A stretch of 11,179 bases of DNA from Candidatus Aenigmatarchaeota archaeon (GTDB lineage Archaea; Aenigmatarchaeota; Aenigmatarchaeia; Aenigmatarchaeales; Aenigmatarchaeaceae): assembly GCA_011773475.1 (NCBI GenBank), contig WVXN01000036.1:23644-34822 (forward strand). Reading direction: 5' to 3'. The translations under genes were made by a program, and so were the position numbers. The notes under the pieces were generated by a model, which had not been told where the DNA came from, did not search any database, and worked only from the letters and a program-made list of their open reading frames with translations. Positions 1 to 6,493 of the stretch are shown in pieces (the first letter of the stretch is position 1; each line of letters begins with the position of its first letter).

Positions 1-36
1 CTTCCAGTCGCACCTGTTACAAGTATGGTTATACAA
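1..36 (-). CDS. Possible N-terminus of a gene cut by the window edge
   Basis: Directly after the L10e stop codon the minus strand stays open to the edge in two frames, and the fragment is too short to decide between them. One frame starts with TTG abutting the stop and reads LYNHTCNRCDWK, which resembles the start of a small archaeal zinc-ribbon protein (CxxC). The other reads ITILVTGATG, which resembles the first strand and glycine loop of an NAD-dependent epimerase-type Rossmann fold, but it lacks a normal start codon. A GGTGAT sequence (40-35 region) matches the archaeal anti-SD, so translation of something here is plausible. It would be the second gene of the L10e transcript. The identity is open. 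Confidence 0.3.
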   Translation of the reverse strand, partial: MYNHTCNRCDWK

Positions 37-552
37 TCACCCAGCTATTATTTTATAAGTTCCAGGCAATCTTTTTGAGGCTCTTTCAAAAGCTGTTTTT
101 ACAAATTTTTCAGAATTACTTGGTACTTTTACCATAAAGATTTTTTGGTTGATTTTTACTCTAGCTGTTTGTCCAATAGGCTTTCCAAAACTTCTTCTCA
201 TACCCTCAGAGAATCTATCTGCTCCTGCTCCGGTTGCCATTGGATTTTCCCTCATTATATGATGAGGATATACTAGCACTTTAAAGAAAAAGTTTTCAGG
301 GCCTAGATTTTTGGTTAAATGCTTTGTTACAGTAACTCTCGAAGCTTCTAGTGCATTGGACCTTATTTGAACATTTTCTTTGCTTTGTAAAAAGAATTTA
401 AAAGGATAATTTTTGTTTTTTCCTGTTTCAAATTGATGTATTTTTGATGCAGGAACACCTTTAACAAAGCTTTTTCTAGGTTTTCTTATAGCTATTCTTG
501 TATAAGGCCTTTTTTTAAGTTTATGATAACATCTTCCCGGTCTTAGTCCCAT
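37..552 (-). CDS. rpl10e: 50S ribosomal protein L10e (uL16 family)
   Basis: Archaeal/eukaryotic-type large-subunit protein L10e (equivalent to bacterial L16). It sits near the peptidyl-transferase centre and the A-site tRNA. The 171-residue length is normal for archaeal L10e. The N-terminus MGLRPGRCYH and the signature around residues 109-128 (AGADRFSEGMRRSFGKP) are diagnostic, and the Lys/Arg-rich first 35 residues fit rRNA binding. ATG is chosen because GTGAT lies 3-4 bases upstream (556-560) and a TATA box sits at about 583-591, giving a short leader of roughly 8 bases. The gene is not within a ribosomal-protein cluster in this window; its upstream neighbour is the DUF1512 gene, 52 bases away. 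It is probably the first gene of a transcript that continues past the left edge. Confidence 0.97.
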   Translation of the reverse strand: MGLRPGRCYHKLKKRPYTRIAIRKPRKSFVKGVPASKIHQFETGKNKNYPFKFFLQSKENVQIRSNALEASRVTVTKHLTKNLGPENFFFKVLVYPHHIMRENPMATGAGADRFSEGMRRSFGKPIGQTARVKINQKIFMVKVPSNSEKFVKTAFERASKRLPGTYKIIAG

Positions 553-582
553 AAAATCACTTTGAGAAATAAGTTTCGGAAG

Positions 583-591
583 CTTATAAAC
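583..591 (-). promoter_or_regulatory. TATA box of the L10e gene
   Basis: On the minus strand this reads GTTTATAAG, preceded by a purine run (GAAAAA) that could act as BRE. The centre is about 27 bases upstream of about position 560, which would leave a leader of about 8 bases containing the GTGAT ribosome binding site. It lies in the 52-base gap behind the DUF1512 stop codon. Confidence 0.55.
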
Positions 592-604
592 TTTTTCATA
601 ATAA

Positions 605-1774
605 CTATTTCTTCTTTTTCTTTTCTTCTTTTTTCTTTATATATTTTTTTAATCTTTTTTCTAAACCCTTTAAGTCTTCAATACTATTTCCTACGCCACA
701 TGTATTTCCAACACCAATTATCAATACTCTCTCTTTTTTCTTATGTCTCTTCAATATTTCTTTGATATTCTCAATAGCGTTTGGAACAGAGTCCCAAATT
801 TCTTTTTTCATTGGTTCCAGAGCCTCTTCTTGAGAAACTTTTATTGCAACAGCATCAAGGGGGATATTCTTTTTAACAACAATATCTTCTATTTCATATC
901 TGTCAACACCACTTCCTCCCATTGCCACTCCAACACCTTCTGCTGTTTTTCCTGTTTTCTCACCTTCTAATCTTAATGCAGCATCAACTGTTATTATTCT
1001 ATCAATTTTTTGTTTTTTAAAGAAATTTTTCAAGAATTTTCCTGGATATCCAGTGGATGCTCCAGGACCTTCAGCCTTTGATACCCAAACATCCTTTCCA
1101 TTTATTTTTGTTCTAGCTATTATAAACTCATATTCTTCATAGACTTTCACTTTATCTTTTTTAATAAGGTTTGCTGCTACTAAAGGTCCAATGCTATCTC
1201 CTATTGGTATTCCTTCAGAAAATGCCTCAGTTGCTCTCATTGCAGCTTTTGCAATCCTTGATATTAACGGGATTTGCATTTGTATGACCATTGCTAACTG
1301 AAACATTTTGTACTTTTTTATAAGTTCTAAGTAGTGTCTAACTATTTTTGCTATTTGATGTGTTGTTATAGCACCTTGTAGAGCATTCTTTATGTTTTTC
1401 TGTTCTTCTTTTGAAAAACCAGGTGCTATTTGTCTAGTAAAGTAATTAAACTTCTCATCTGCATTTCTTATTATATGATCCAGTTTTTTAATAACTCCAT
1501 AAGGATCAATTGAAACAGGAGCTACAGCAAAGAATTCCATGAATCCTCCAATAGATTTTTTTAATGCTGGGCTTGGCTTTTTTGAAACAGTTTTTATTAT
1601 ATAATTTTTAGATTTTTCTGCCATTTCCTCTAGTTCTACTACTTCTTTTTCTATCTTAAGTATGGTTTGTGTTGTCATTAATCTTGGTCCAAAAAGAAAA
1701 AATATTATTGCTAATATAATCCAAATTATTGTTGATACTAAATCTGTTCCAAATTGCGCTAACGTAAAAGACAT
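605..1774 (-). CDS. DUF1512 family archaeal membrane-anchored protein
   Basis: Recognised as the archaeal DUF1512 family, whose function is unknown. A hydrophobic helix at residues 12-30 predicts an N-terminal membrane anchor with the rest of the protein cytosolic. Family-like blocks include a helical region around 110-185, IPIGDSIGPLVA (189-200), EGPGASTGYPG (235-245), VGVAMGGSGVDRYEIED (281-297) and a C-terminal VLIIGVGNTCGVGNS (350-364). The length (389 aa) fits the family. The last 14 residues are nearly all lysine and glutamate, encoded by a purine tract. The ATG at 1774 lies about 26 bases from a TATA-like element, so the mRNA is predicted leaderless. The glycine-rich, Asp-containing blocks suggest nucleotide or metal binding, but this is inference. 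A single-gene transcript is likely. Confidence 0.85.
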   Translation of the reverse strand: MSFTLAQFGTDLVSTIIWIILAIIFFLFGPRLMTTQTILKIEKEVVELEEMAEKSKNYIIKTVSKKPSPALKKSIGGFMEFFAVAPVSIDPYGVIKKLDHIIRNADEKFNYFTRQIAPGFSKEEQKNIKNALQGAITTHQIAKIVRHYLELIKKYKMFQLAMVIQMQIPLISRIAKAAMRATEAFSEGIPIGDSIGPLVAANLIKKDKVKVYEEYEFIIARTKINGKDVWVSKAEGPGASTGYPGKFLKNFFKKQKIDRIITVDAALRLEGEKTGKTAEGVGVAMGGSGVDRYEIEDIVVKKNIPLDAVAIKVSQEEALEPMKKEIWDSVPNAIENIKEILKRHKKKERVLIIGVGNTCGVGNSIEDLKGLEKRLKKYIKKKEEKKKKK

Positions 1775-1781
1775 AGTTATT

Positions 1782-1797
1782 AATTGTAATTACAATT
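1782..1797. promoter_or_regulatory. Perfect 16-bp palindrome in the DUF1512 promoter (candidate operator)
   Basis: AATTGTAATTACAATT equals its own reverse complement over all 16 bases. It occupies about 8 to 23 bases upstream of the DUF1512 ATG, overlapping the downstream edge of the TATA element, where a bound dimeric regulator would block RNA polymerase. AT-rich palindromes of this size are typical targets of Lrp-like or winged-helix archaeal regulators. The assignment as an operator is inference. Confidence 0.4.
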
Positions 1798-1804
1798 TAA
1801 ATAT
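1795..1804 (-). promoter_or_regulatory. TATA-like box of the DUF1512 gene
   Basis: The minus strand reads ATATTTAAAT, with its centre about 26 bases upstream of the A of the ATG at 1774. This spacing predicts a leaderless transcript, and no Shine-Dalgarno sequence is seen before the ATG. Confidence 0.5.
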
Positions 1805-1809
1805 TTAAC

Positions 1810-2169
1810 TTATACTGTGCAGCTTGCTTGAGTTGAAGAACAGATTGAGTTTCCTCCTATTGATCTGCATAAGTTTGCAAGGTTTTTTAGAATATCCATA
1901 TTACAGTAAGACGAAGAGAAACCTTGCATATTATAACAACCTAAATCATTTGACGTATCTATCCAATTTCCCTTAAATTGATTTATGCATAGACTTCTTG
2001 CTTGAGACAATTCTGAAGAATAAGTTCTTTTTATGTAATCCAGACCTTCTTTTCCTCTGTATTCGGGGGGTACTTTATAATCTTGTTTGTCTGAAGAACT
2101 ATCTTCGGTAAAGAGAAAATATGCAACTAAAATTATTATAATGATTATAAAGATAGTTCTGTCTCTCAT
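1810..2169 (-). CDS. Small membrane-anchored extracellular protein with six cysteines
   Basis: No family recognised. The 119-residue protein has a short charged N-terminus (MRDR), an almost uninterrupted Ile/Leu membrane helix at residues 6-20, then a polar, Ser/Asp-rich linker. The outer domain holds six cysteines at 61, 78, 89, 101, 110 and 117, a number and spacing compatible with three disulfides in an exported domain. The helix could be an uncleaved anchor or a signal peptide; no clear AXA cleavage site is visible, so an anchor is favoured. The ATG at 2169 sits about 26 bases from a TATA box and lacks a Shine-Dalgarno sequence, so the gene is probably monocistronic and leaderless. The TATA box overlaps the end of the kinase-like gene upstream. 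Confidence 0.75.
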   Translation of the reverse strand: MRDRTIFIIIIIILVAYFLFTEDSSSDKQDYKVPPEYRGKEGLDYIKRTYSSELSQARSLCINQFKGNWIDTSNDLGCYNMQGFSSSYCNMDILKNLANLCRSIGGNSICSSTQASCTV

Positions 2170-2190
2170 TATAGAATTTTGGTTTTTCTA

Positions 2191-2200
2191 TATTTTAAAT
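2191..2200 (-). promoter_or_regulatory. TATA box of the six-cysteine protein gene
   Basis: The minus strand reads ATTTAAAATA, centred 26 bases before the ATG at 2169, which predicts a leaderless mRNA. It overlaps the stop codon (2195-2197) of the preceding gene. Confidence 0.5.
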
Positions 2201-2782
2201 AATGATCGTCATGGTAATTCCAACTACTATTGGAATTATAAGGTTATCGTCTATCTTAGGTAACATTTCAGCAAGTGTTGCAAAAATAGCTATTATTATA
2301 GCTTTTAATGGGTCTATAAAAAAGAGTAAAATAAAAATAGCTGTTATAAAAAAAGAAATACTTCCTTCTACTGTTTTCTTTTTGTTTATAGGTAACTTGT
2401 ACTTTCCATGATAACTTCCTATTAAAGTTGATATAGCATCTGCTAGTGATAGAACAGAAATAGCTGCTATTGCTATAATTGGTTCAAATAATACTGTAGC
2501 AAAAAAACAACCAACAAAAAATTCTGTAGCACCCCTGAATGGCAAAGTGTTCGGTCTCTCATATTCATGAAAACCATTTTCAAGAAGATCTTCAAATTCA
2601 TCCAATTTTTTAAATTTTATTATTTTGTATTTATCTCTGTCTTTTCTGTATTCTCCTAGAAAAAGAAATGCTAAAGCTATTAAAAGAATATACAAAGCCG
2701 CGTTCCATTTTCCTAACCACATTATTAAAAAAATTGTGAAAATACCAGCTGCATGCACAATTTTTCTTCTTATTTCTATCAT
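2195..2782 (-). CDS. CTP-dependent lipid kinase-like membrane protein (SEC59/DGK1/VTE5 family)
   Basis: Polytopic membrane protein of the dolichol kinase / CTP:diacylglycerol kinase / phytol kinase family (COG0170). These enzymes transfer phosphate from CTP to a lipid alcohol. Visible family features are the N-terminal IRRKIVHAAGIF (4-15), the core LSLADAISTLIGSYHGKYKL (111-130) followed by NKKKTVEGSISFF (133-145), and a late DDN (178-180). About six hydrophobic segments are seen. Its 195 residues are near the compact end of the family. In an archaeon the substrate could be dolichol, geranylgeraniol or another isoprenoid lipid, but this cannot be read from the sequence. The ATG overlaps the TGA of the preceding small membrane protein by four bases (ATGA), and a GGGGGT site sits upstream, so the two are translationally coupled. 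Confidence 0.85.
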   Translation of the reverse strand: MIEIRRKIVHAAGIFTIFLIMWLGKWNAALYILLIALAFLFLGEYRKDRDKYKIIKFKKLDEFEDLLENGFHEYERPNTLPFRGATEFFVGCFFATVLFEPIIAIAAISVLSLADAISTLIGSYHGKYKLPINKKKTVEGSISFFITAIFILLFFIDPLKAIIIAIFATLAEMLPKIDDNLIIPIVVGITMTIII

Positions 2783-3078
2783 TTTTTACCCCCTTTGCCT
2801 CTAAATGGCCATGTTATTATTTTGAAAAATTGAACTATAAAATGGAAAAATTCATATATGCAAAATAGTATGAACCCAGTTATAGCGAACATAATACCAG
2901 TTTCTAGGTTTGCTGTTATAGAAAGCCCCAAATATTTTGCGACCCAAGGAAAAACAAAAGAAGCAGCTACTATTAAAGAAGCTCTAACAAAGAACTTTAA
3001 GAGTTTGTATAGAATGAAGACTGTTAGTACAAATCCAATAAATATTAAAATAGTTGTTAAGCTTAACTCAATAGCCAT
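2779..3078 (-). CDS. Small integral membrane protein coupled to the lipid kinase-like gene
   Basis: Family not firmly recognised. The 99 residues contain hydrophobic segments at about 8-24, 30-50 and 60-86, and end with a basic tail (PFRGKGGKK). The block LGLSITANLETGIMFAITGF (50-69) faintly recalls the small BofA-like membrane proteins, but I would not assign it. Overlap of its stop with the kinase-like start (ATGA) implies joint expression, so it may be an accessory or scaffold of that enzyme. The ATG at 3078 lies about 26 bases downstream of a TATA-like element and has no Shine-Dalgarno sequence, consistent with the leaderless first gene of a two-gene operon. Confidence 0.75.
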   Translation of the reverse strand: MAIELSLTTILIFIGFVLTVFILYKLLKFFVRASLIVAASFVFPWVAKYLGLSITANLETGIMFAITGFILFCIYEFFHFIVQFFKIITWPFRGKGGKK

Positions 3079-3098
3079 ATAAATAGATTAGACTTACA

Positions 3099-3109
3099 TT
3101 TTTAAAAAA
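3099..3109 (-). promoter_or_regulatory. TATA-like element of the two-gene membrane operon
   Basis: The minus strand reads TTTTTTAAAAA, centred about 26 bases before the ATG at 3078. Its T-run lies just behind the MinD-like stop codon (3116) and could also act as the terminator of the upstream operon, so one element may serve both ends. Confidence 0.4.
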
Positions 3110-3115
3110 CTTTTA

Positions 3116-3871
3116 TCATGTTTTTAGAAATCTAACTATTCTATCCCAGAATCCCAATTCTTCTTCTCCTATGATAAAACCAGCAAGTTTTCTCAATTCT
3201 TTGCTTGCTGGTGTTCTTGGTTTGTGTAAAATAACAGGAATTTTTTTTGCTAAGCTTTTTGGAACATTCTTATCATGAGGTACAACAGCTATTACTGGAA
3301 GGTCAGTCATTATTTCAACTTCCTTCTGCGTCAGTTCATGGCCCCCCCTAGTTACCATGTTCAGAACAATTCCAATTGGCTCTTTTTTAATCTTGCCAAC
3401 AAATTCTTTACCCCTGATCACATCAGAAACAGACATTATATCAGGTCTTGTAACAAATATCAATTCTTCACTTGCTTTAATTGTTGCGACAGCTTCTTTT
3501 CCTAGTCCTGGAGAAGAATCTAAAAAAATTATTTCTGTTTTTCCTTTAAGTTTTTTCAGATGATGACCTAATTTAGATATGTCAGTTTTTATTAAATCTT
3601 TTAAGTGTAATGATGCTGGTATTATTTTCATTCCACTTGGATGATCATAAATGGATTCATCAATATGTTTCTCCCTTCTAAGAACGTGATTCAATGTTAC
3701 AGGATGATAGTGCATTCCAAGTGAAAGACCTAGATGAGAAGCAGTCAAGTTACAATCAACTATAGTAACATCTTTTTTAAACCTATGAGCTAGAGCTGCT
3801 CCTAGATTAGCAACAACAGTAGTTTTCCCAACTCCTCCTTTACCCGATATAACACCAATAGTCCTAGTCAT
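3116..3871 (-). CDS. MinD/ParA-type P-loop ATPase
   Basis: Deviant Walker A ATPase of the MinD/ParA/SIMIBI class. These proteins dimerise with ATP and position or recruit partners on membranes. The deviant Walker A is SGKGGVGKTT (9-18) with the signature lysine K11, a switch I-type Asp is in IVDCNLTASHLG (37-48, D39), and Walker B is IIFLDSSPGLG (114-124, D118). The last residues, GFWDRIVRFLKT (240-251), form a plausible amphipathic helix like the membrane-targeting tail of bacterial MinD. This separates it from ParA and cytosolic Mrp proteins. The length (251 aa) is normal. Its start overlaps the preceding stop by one base (TAATG), with GAGAGG just upstream. It is the last gene of the four-gene operon and probably acts on the coiled-coil or ATPase members, which is inference. 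Confidence 0.92.
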   Translation of the reverse strand: MTRTIGVISGKGGVGKTTVVANLGAALAHRFKKDVTIVDCNLTASHLGLSLGMHYHPVTLNHVLRREKHIDESIYDHPSGMKIIPASLHLKDLIKTDISKLGHHLKKLKGKTEIIFLDSSPGLGKEAVATIKASEELIFVTRPDIMSVSDVIRGKEFVGKIKKEPIGIVLNMVTRGGHELTQKEVEIMTDLPVIAVVPHDKNVPKSLAKKIPVILHKPRTPASKELRKLAGFIIGEEELGFWDRIVRFLKT

Positions 3872-4893
3872 TAATATCCTCTCAATTTTCTTCTTCTAGC
3901 CTCTAATTCTATTAACTTTTCTTGATATTTTAATCTTATTTCTTCATAACTTTCTTTAGATAACATTTGTCCTCTGTATTCTTCTTCAATTATTTCTTGA
4001 GATTCCTTTATTTTTTCAATTTCCTGCTCCAATTCCTTTATCCTTCTACTTTCAATAATAATTTCCTTTAATCTTAGATTAGGTAATCTAACCCTGTTTT
4101 CTCTATGAACCTTCCTAACAATATAAATTAAAGATACAAGCAATAAAACAATTCCGATTCCAGATGAATAAAACATTAAATTTCTGCTTAATACGTCTAT
4201 TTCGTCCTCTTCCTCAACTTCTATTTTTGGCGGGTTTTCTATTTCAAATCTAGCTTTTATAAACAATTTCTCGACTTCTTTAAAAGATTCTGTTACTTGA
4301 GTGAACATTTTGTTGTAAATTTGTTCTTCTGTTAAATCTAGTTCAGATTTTATTTGTTGAAATATGTCTCTAGCAGAACTTAAGTCTATACCACCTATTT
4401 CAATTCTTCCAGCTTCATTCTCTAGCTTGCTTAGATCGGCCTTCAGAACCTGGACTCTGTATAATAAAAGATCCTCTCTTGTTTCAAAAACTCTGACTGT
4501 GAAATCTGTTTTATAATTGATTTCATCAGATTCTATATTTAAAGAAAATTTATAGTTTCCAATTGGCATATTGAAAGGAATAGAGATTTTGCTTACATAT
4601 TCTACCTTCTCATTTATTTGAATAACAAGGGATTCGTTATTTTGGAATTCAAACCACTCAGGAAAAATACCCTCTATGGAGATTTTAATATTGTATAAAT
4701 CACTCTCACCAGTATTTGTCACTGAGATACTAATGTATTTTGTCCAACCTTTTTCAATTAAAATTTCTTGTGGATATTCAACAGTCATGTCTGCCAAATC
4801 TATTTTTTTAAGAGAAGTTTGAGCATTAGCATTAATAGAAAAAATTAATAAAAAAAATATTATTAAAATTTTTTTTAAAAAAGAAAAATTCAA
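3871..4893 (-). CDS. Single-pass membrane protein: Ig-like ectodomain, transmembrane helix, cytoplasmic coiled coil
   Basis: No named family. Order: signal peptide 1-24 with a plausible ANA cleavage at 22-24; a beta-sandwich domain about 30-136 with the layout of archaeal CARDB/NEW3 (COG1470-like) domains (SISVTNTGESDLYNIKISIE, 55-74; PIGNYKFSLNI, 110-120); a helical juxtamembrane region 138-216; an acidic linker 225-233; a transmembrane helix about 240-259; and a charged cytoplasmic coiled coil 273-337. No enzymatic motif is seen. The TTG start is supported by GGTGG four bases upstream (4898-4902), which also overlaps the preceding stop. Third gene of the ATPase operon, sharing the same outside-Ig / inside-cytoplasm plan as the HerA-like protein, so it may be its membrane partner. 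Confidence 0.85.
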   Translation of the reverse strand: MNFSFLKKILIIFFLLIFSINANAQTSLKKIDLADMTVEYPQEILIEKGWTKYISISVTNTGESDLYNIKISIEGIFPEWFEFQNNESLVIQINEKVEYVSKISIPFNMPIGNYKFSLNIESDEINYKTDFTVRVFETREDLLLYRVQVLKADLSKLENEAGRIEIGGIDLSSARDIFQQIKSELDLTEEQIYNKMFTQVTESFKEVEKLFIKARFEIENPPKIEVEEEDEIDVLSRNLMFYSSGIGIVLLLVSLIYIVRKVHRENRVRLPNLRLKEIIIESRRIKELEQEIEKIKESQEIIEEEYRGQMLSKESYEEIRLKYQEKLIELEARRRKLRGY

Positions 4894-4901
4894 TGGACCA
4901 C

Positions 4902-6491
4902 CTATTTTGCTGTTATTTTACTTACATTTATTTTTTCTAAAAAATCTTTGAAAACTTTAGAAATATCATCACGGTCATGATCATGCCAATGTTCAGATAA
5001 TTCCATTAAAAGTGTTTCTGTTAACTTTTGTTTTTCTTCATTCCATATCTTATCCAATCTCATTTCTAACATAATTTTTTCAAGCTCATTCAGATAAACT
5101 GAAATATCATTTATACTTCTCATCCTTATTATTATATTTAAAACTTCAAAGAATCTTGTTCTGTTTTCGTAGTCGCTTAAATTTACCTTTGCATCCATTA
5201 GTCTTCTATTGACCTCCTTTAGTTTAGATAAAATATCGTTTACAATTTCAGTTTGTATGTCTATAGCATTTGCCATTCTAACCATTTTTTCAGGATTTAT
5301 TTGTTTTAAGTCTCTTTTAATTTCTTCAAGTGAATTTTCCAAAACATAAGTTCTGCTTTCTAGATTTTTAGAAGACTCAATTTCTCCTTCTATGTTTGCT
5401 GTTCTCTCTTCTAGAATTTTTATTTCATCCTGAATATCATTCATTACAGTAGGTAAGGATTTTAGCGAAAGTCCCCTCTGACCCTCTAATCTTTTAACAT
5501 CATTATCCAACTTATTAAGCAACATTTCATTTTTTTCTCTCACTTCTTTAAAGGTTTCCTCTTTTATGTCGCCTTTTCTATATTGCTCTTCGACACTACT
5601 TATTAAATTTAATATACTTTGTCTCTTTTTTTGTAATTGTTCTAACTGGGAAGTTAATTCTTCTTTGGGTATGTTTAAAGATTCCTCAATATCTTTTAAT
5701 TTTTTTTCCATCTTCTCTTTGTTTGCTATTACTAAATCATTAATAGTGTTTTTAAAACTTTCAATATCTTCCTTTTTTGCAAATCCAACTGTTCTAATGT
5801 TAATAGCATCAACCGATTTGGTTAATTCTTTGGATAAATCATCTAATTTTTCTATATCTGTTTTTAATTTGGAAAATTCTTTTATTCTGTCTTCTATTTC
5901 CGTATAAATCTTTTCTGTTTTGCTCGAAAATCTTTCTACTTCTGCTTTTGTTTCTATGGATTTAGAAACCATGTCTTCCATTTGTTTTATTCTTTCTCTA
6001 AGATTTTCAACGCTTTTAATGCCTTCGAGTATTTTTTGAGAATCTTCAACTCTTTTCACAACATCTTTATACATTCTTTCTATTTTTTCTGCTTCTGCTT
6101 CAGCTCTTGCAATTCTTTCTTCTTTTTTTTGCAATTCTTTTTCAATTTTCCTAGGTTCAACATCAGAAATATTATCTTCCATTAATTTAATTTTTGTTTC
6201 CAATTCTTTTACTAGACTATCTTTTTGAAATACCATAGACCTAATTTCTCCTATATTTTCTGCAAGCTCTTTTATTCTTTCATCAGAACTAAATTTTATT
6301 TCTCTTAATCCTTGAACTTGGGCTTTAAGCTTTTCAAGATCCATAACAAGTTGCCTGATTTTAATTTCTCCGAGAAAACTAATTTTTCTTTCTTCTAATT
6401 TTTCTTTCTTCTCTTCCTTTTTGCCATCTTCTGCTCTTTCTCCTGTTATTCCTTGTTCTTTTAAAATTTCACCAACAGTTTTCCCAGCCAT
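4902..6491 (-). CDS. Long soluble coiled-coil protein
   Basis: No family recognised. The 529 residues are almost entirely Lys/Glu/Leu-rich heptad-like helix (about 25-440), with no signal peptide, no transmembrane segment and no cysteine. A likely break occurs around residues 273-275 (NIP). Segment 298-336 holds a SHOCT-like EEQYRKGDIKEETFKEV hairpin, and a more globular C-terminal region (445-525) includes HWHDHDRDD (501-509), possibly metal-binding. It resembles SMC-like or scaffold coiled coils but has no ATPase heads. The ATG follows the HerA-like stop by two bases and uses an AGAGG site inside the end of that gene. Its neighbours suggest a cytoplasmic scaffold joining the membrane ATPase to the MinD-like ATPase; this is inference. 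Confidence 0.85.
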   Translation of the reverse strand: MAGKTVGEILKEQGITGERAEDGKKEEKKEKLEERKISFLGEIKIRQLVMDLEKLKAQVQGLREIKFSSDERIKELAENIGEIRSMVFQKDSLVKELETKIKLMEDNISDVEPRKIEKELQKKEERIARAEAEAEKIERMYKDVVKRVEDSQKILEGIKSVENLRERIKQMEDMVSKSIETKAEVERFSSKTEKIYTEIEDRIKEFSKLKTDIEKLDDLSKELTKSVDAINIRTVGFAKKEDIESFKNTINDLVIANKEKMEKKLKDIEESLNIPKEELTSQLEQLQKKRQSILNLISSVEEQYRKGDIKEETFKEVREKNEMLLNKLDNDVKRLEGQRGLSLKSLPTVMNDIQDEIKILEERTANIEGEIESSKNLESRTYVLENSLEEIKRDLKQINPEKMVRMANAIDIQTEIVNDILSKLKEVNRRLMDAKVNLSDYENRTRFFEVLNIIIRMRSINDISVYLNELEKIMLEMRLDKIWNEEKQKLTETLLMELSEHWHDHDRDDISKVFKDFLEKINVSKITAK

Positions 6492-6493
6492 TT

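Noticed and set aside
605..650. Frameshift or error at the lysine-rich end of DUF1512
   Set aside because: The tail is encoded by a purine tract but the frame is continuous and the conserved family blocks all lie upstream of it.
562..970. Plus-strand open frames opposite the DUF1512 gene
   Set aside because: Antisense to a well-supported gene, composed mainly of Phe/Ser/Leu from complementary Lys/Glu codons, and without ribosome binding sites.
2202..3563. Plus-strand open frames opposite the kinase-like, small membrane and MinD-like genes
   Set aside because: Antisense shadows; the minus-strand frames carry recognisable motifs and the plus ones do not.
5566..6185. Plus-strand frames of 67-113 codons opposite the coiled-coil gene
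   Set aside because: Mirror image of a repetitive Lys/Glu-rich helix; Phe/Ser/Asn-rich with no signal or motif.
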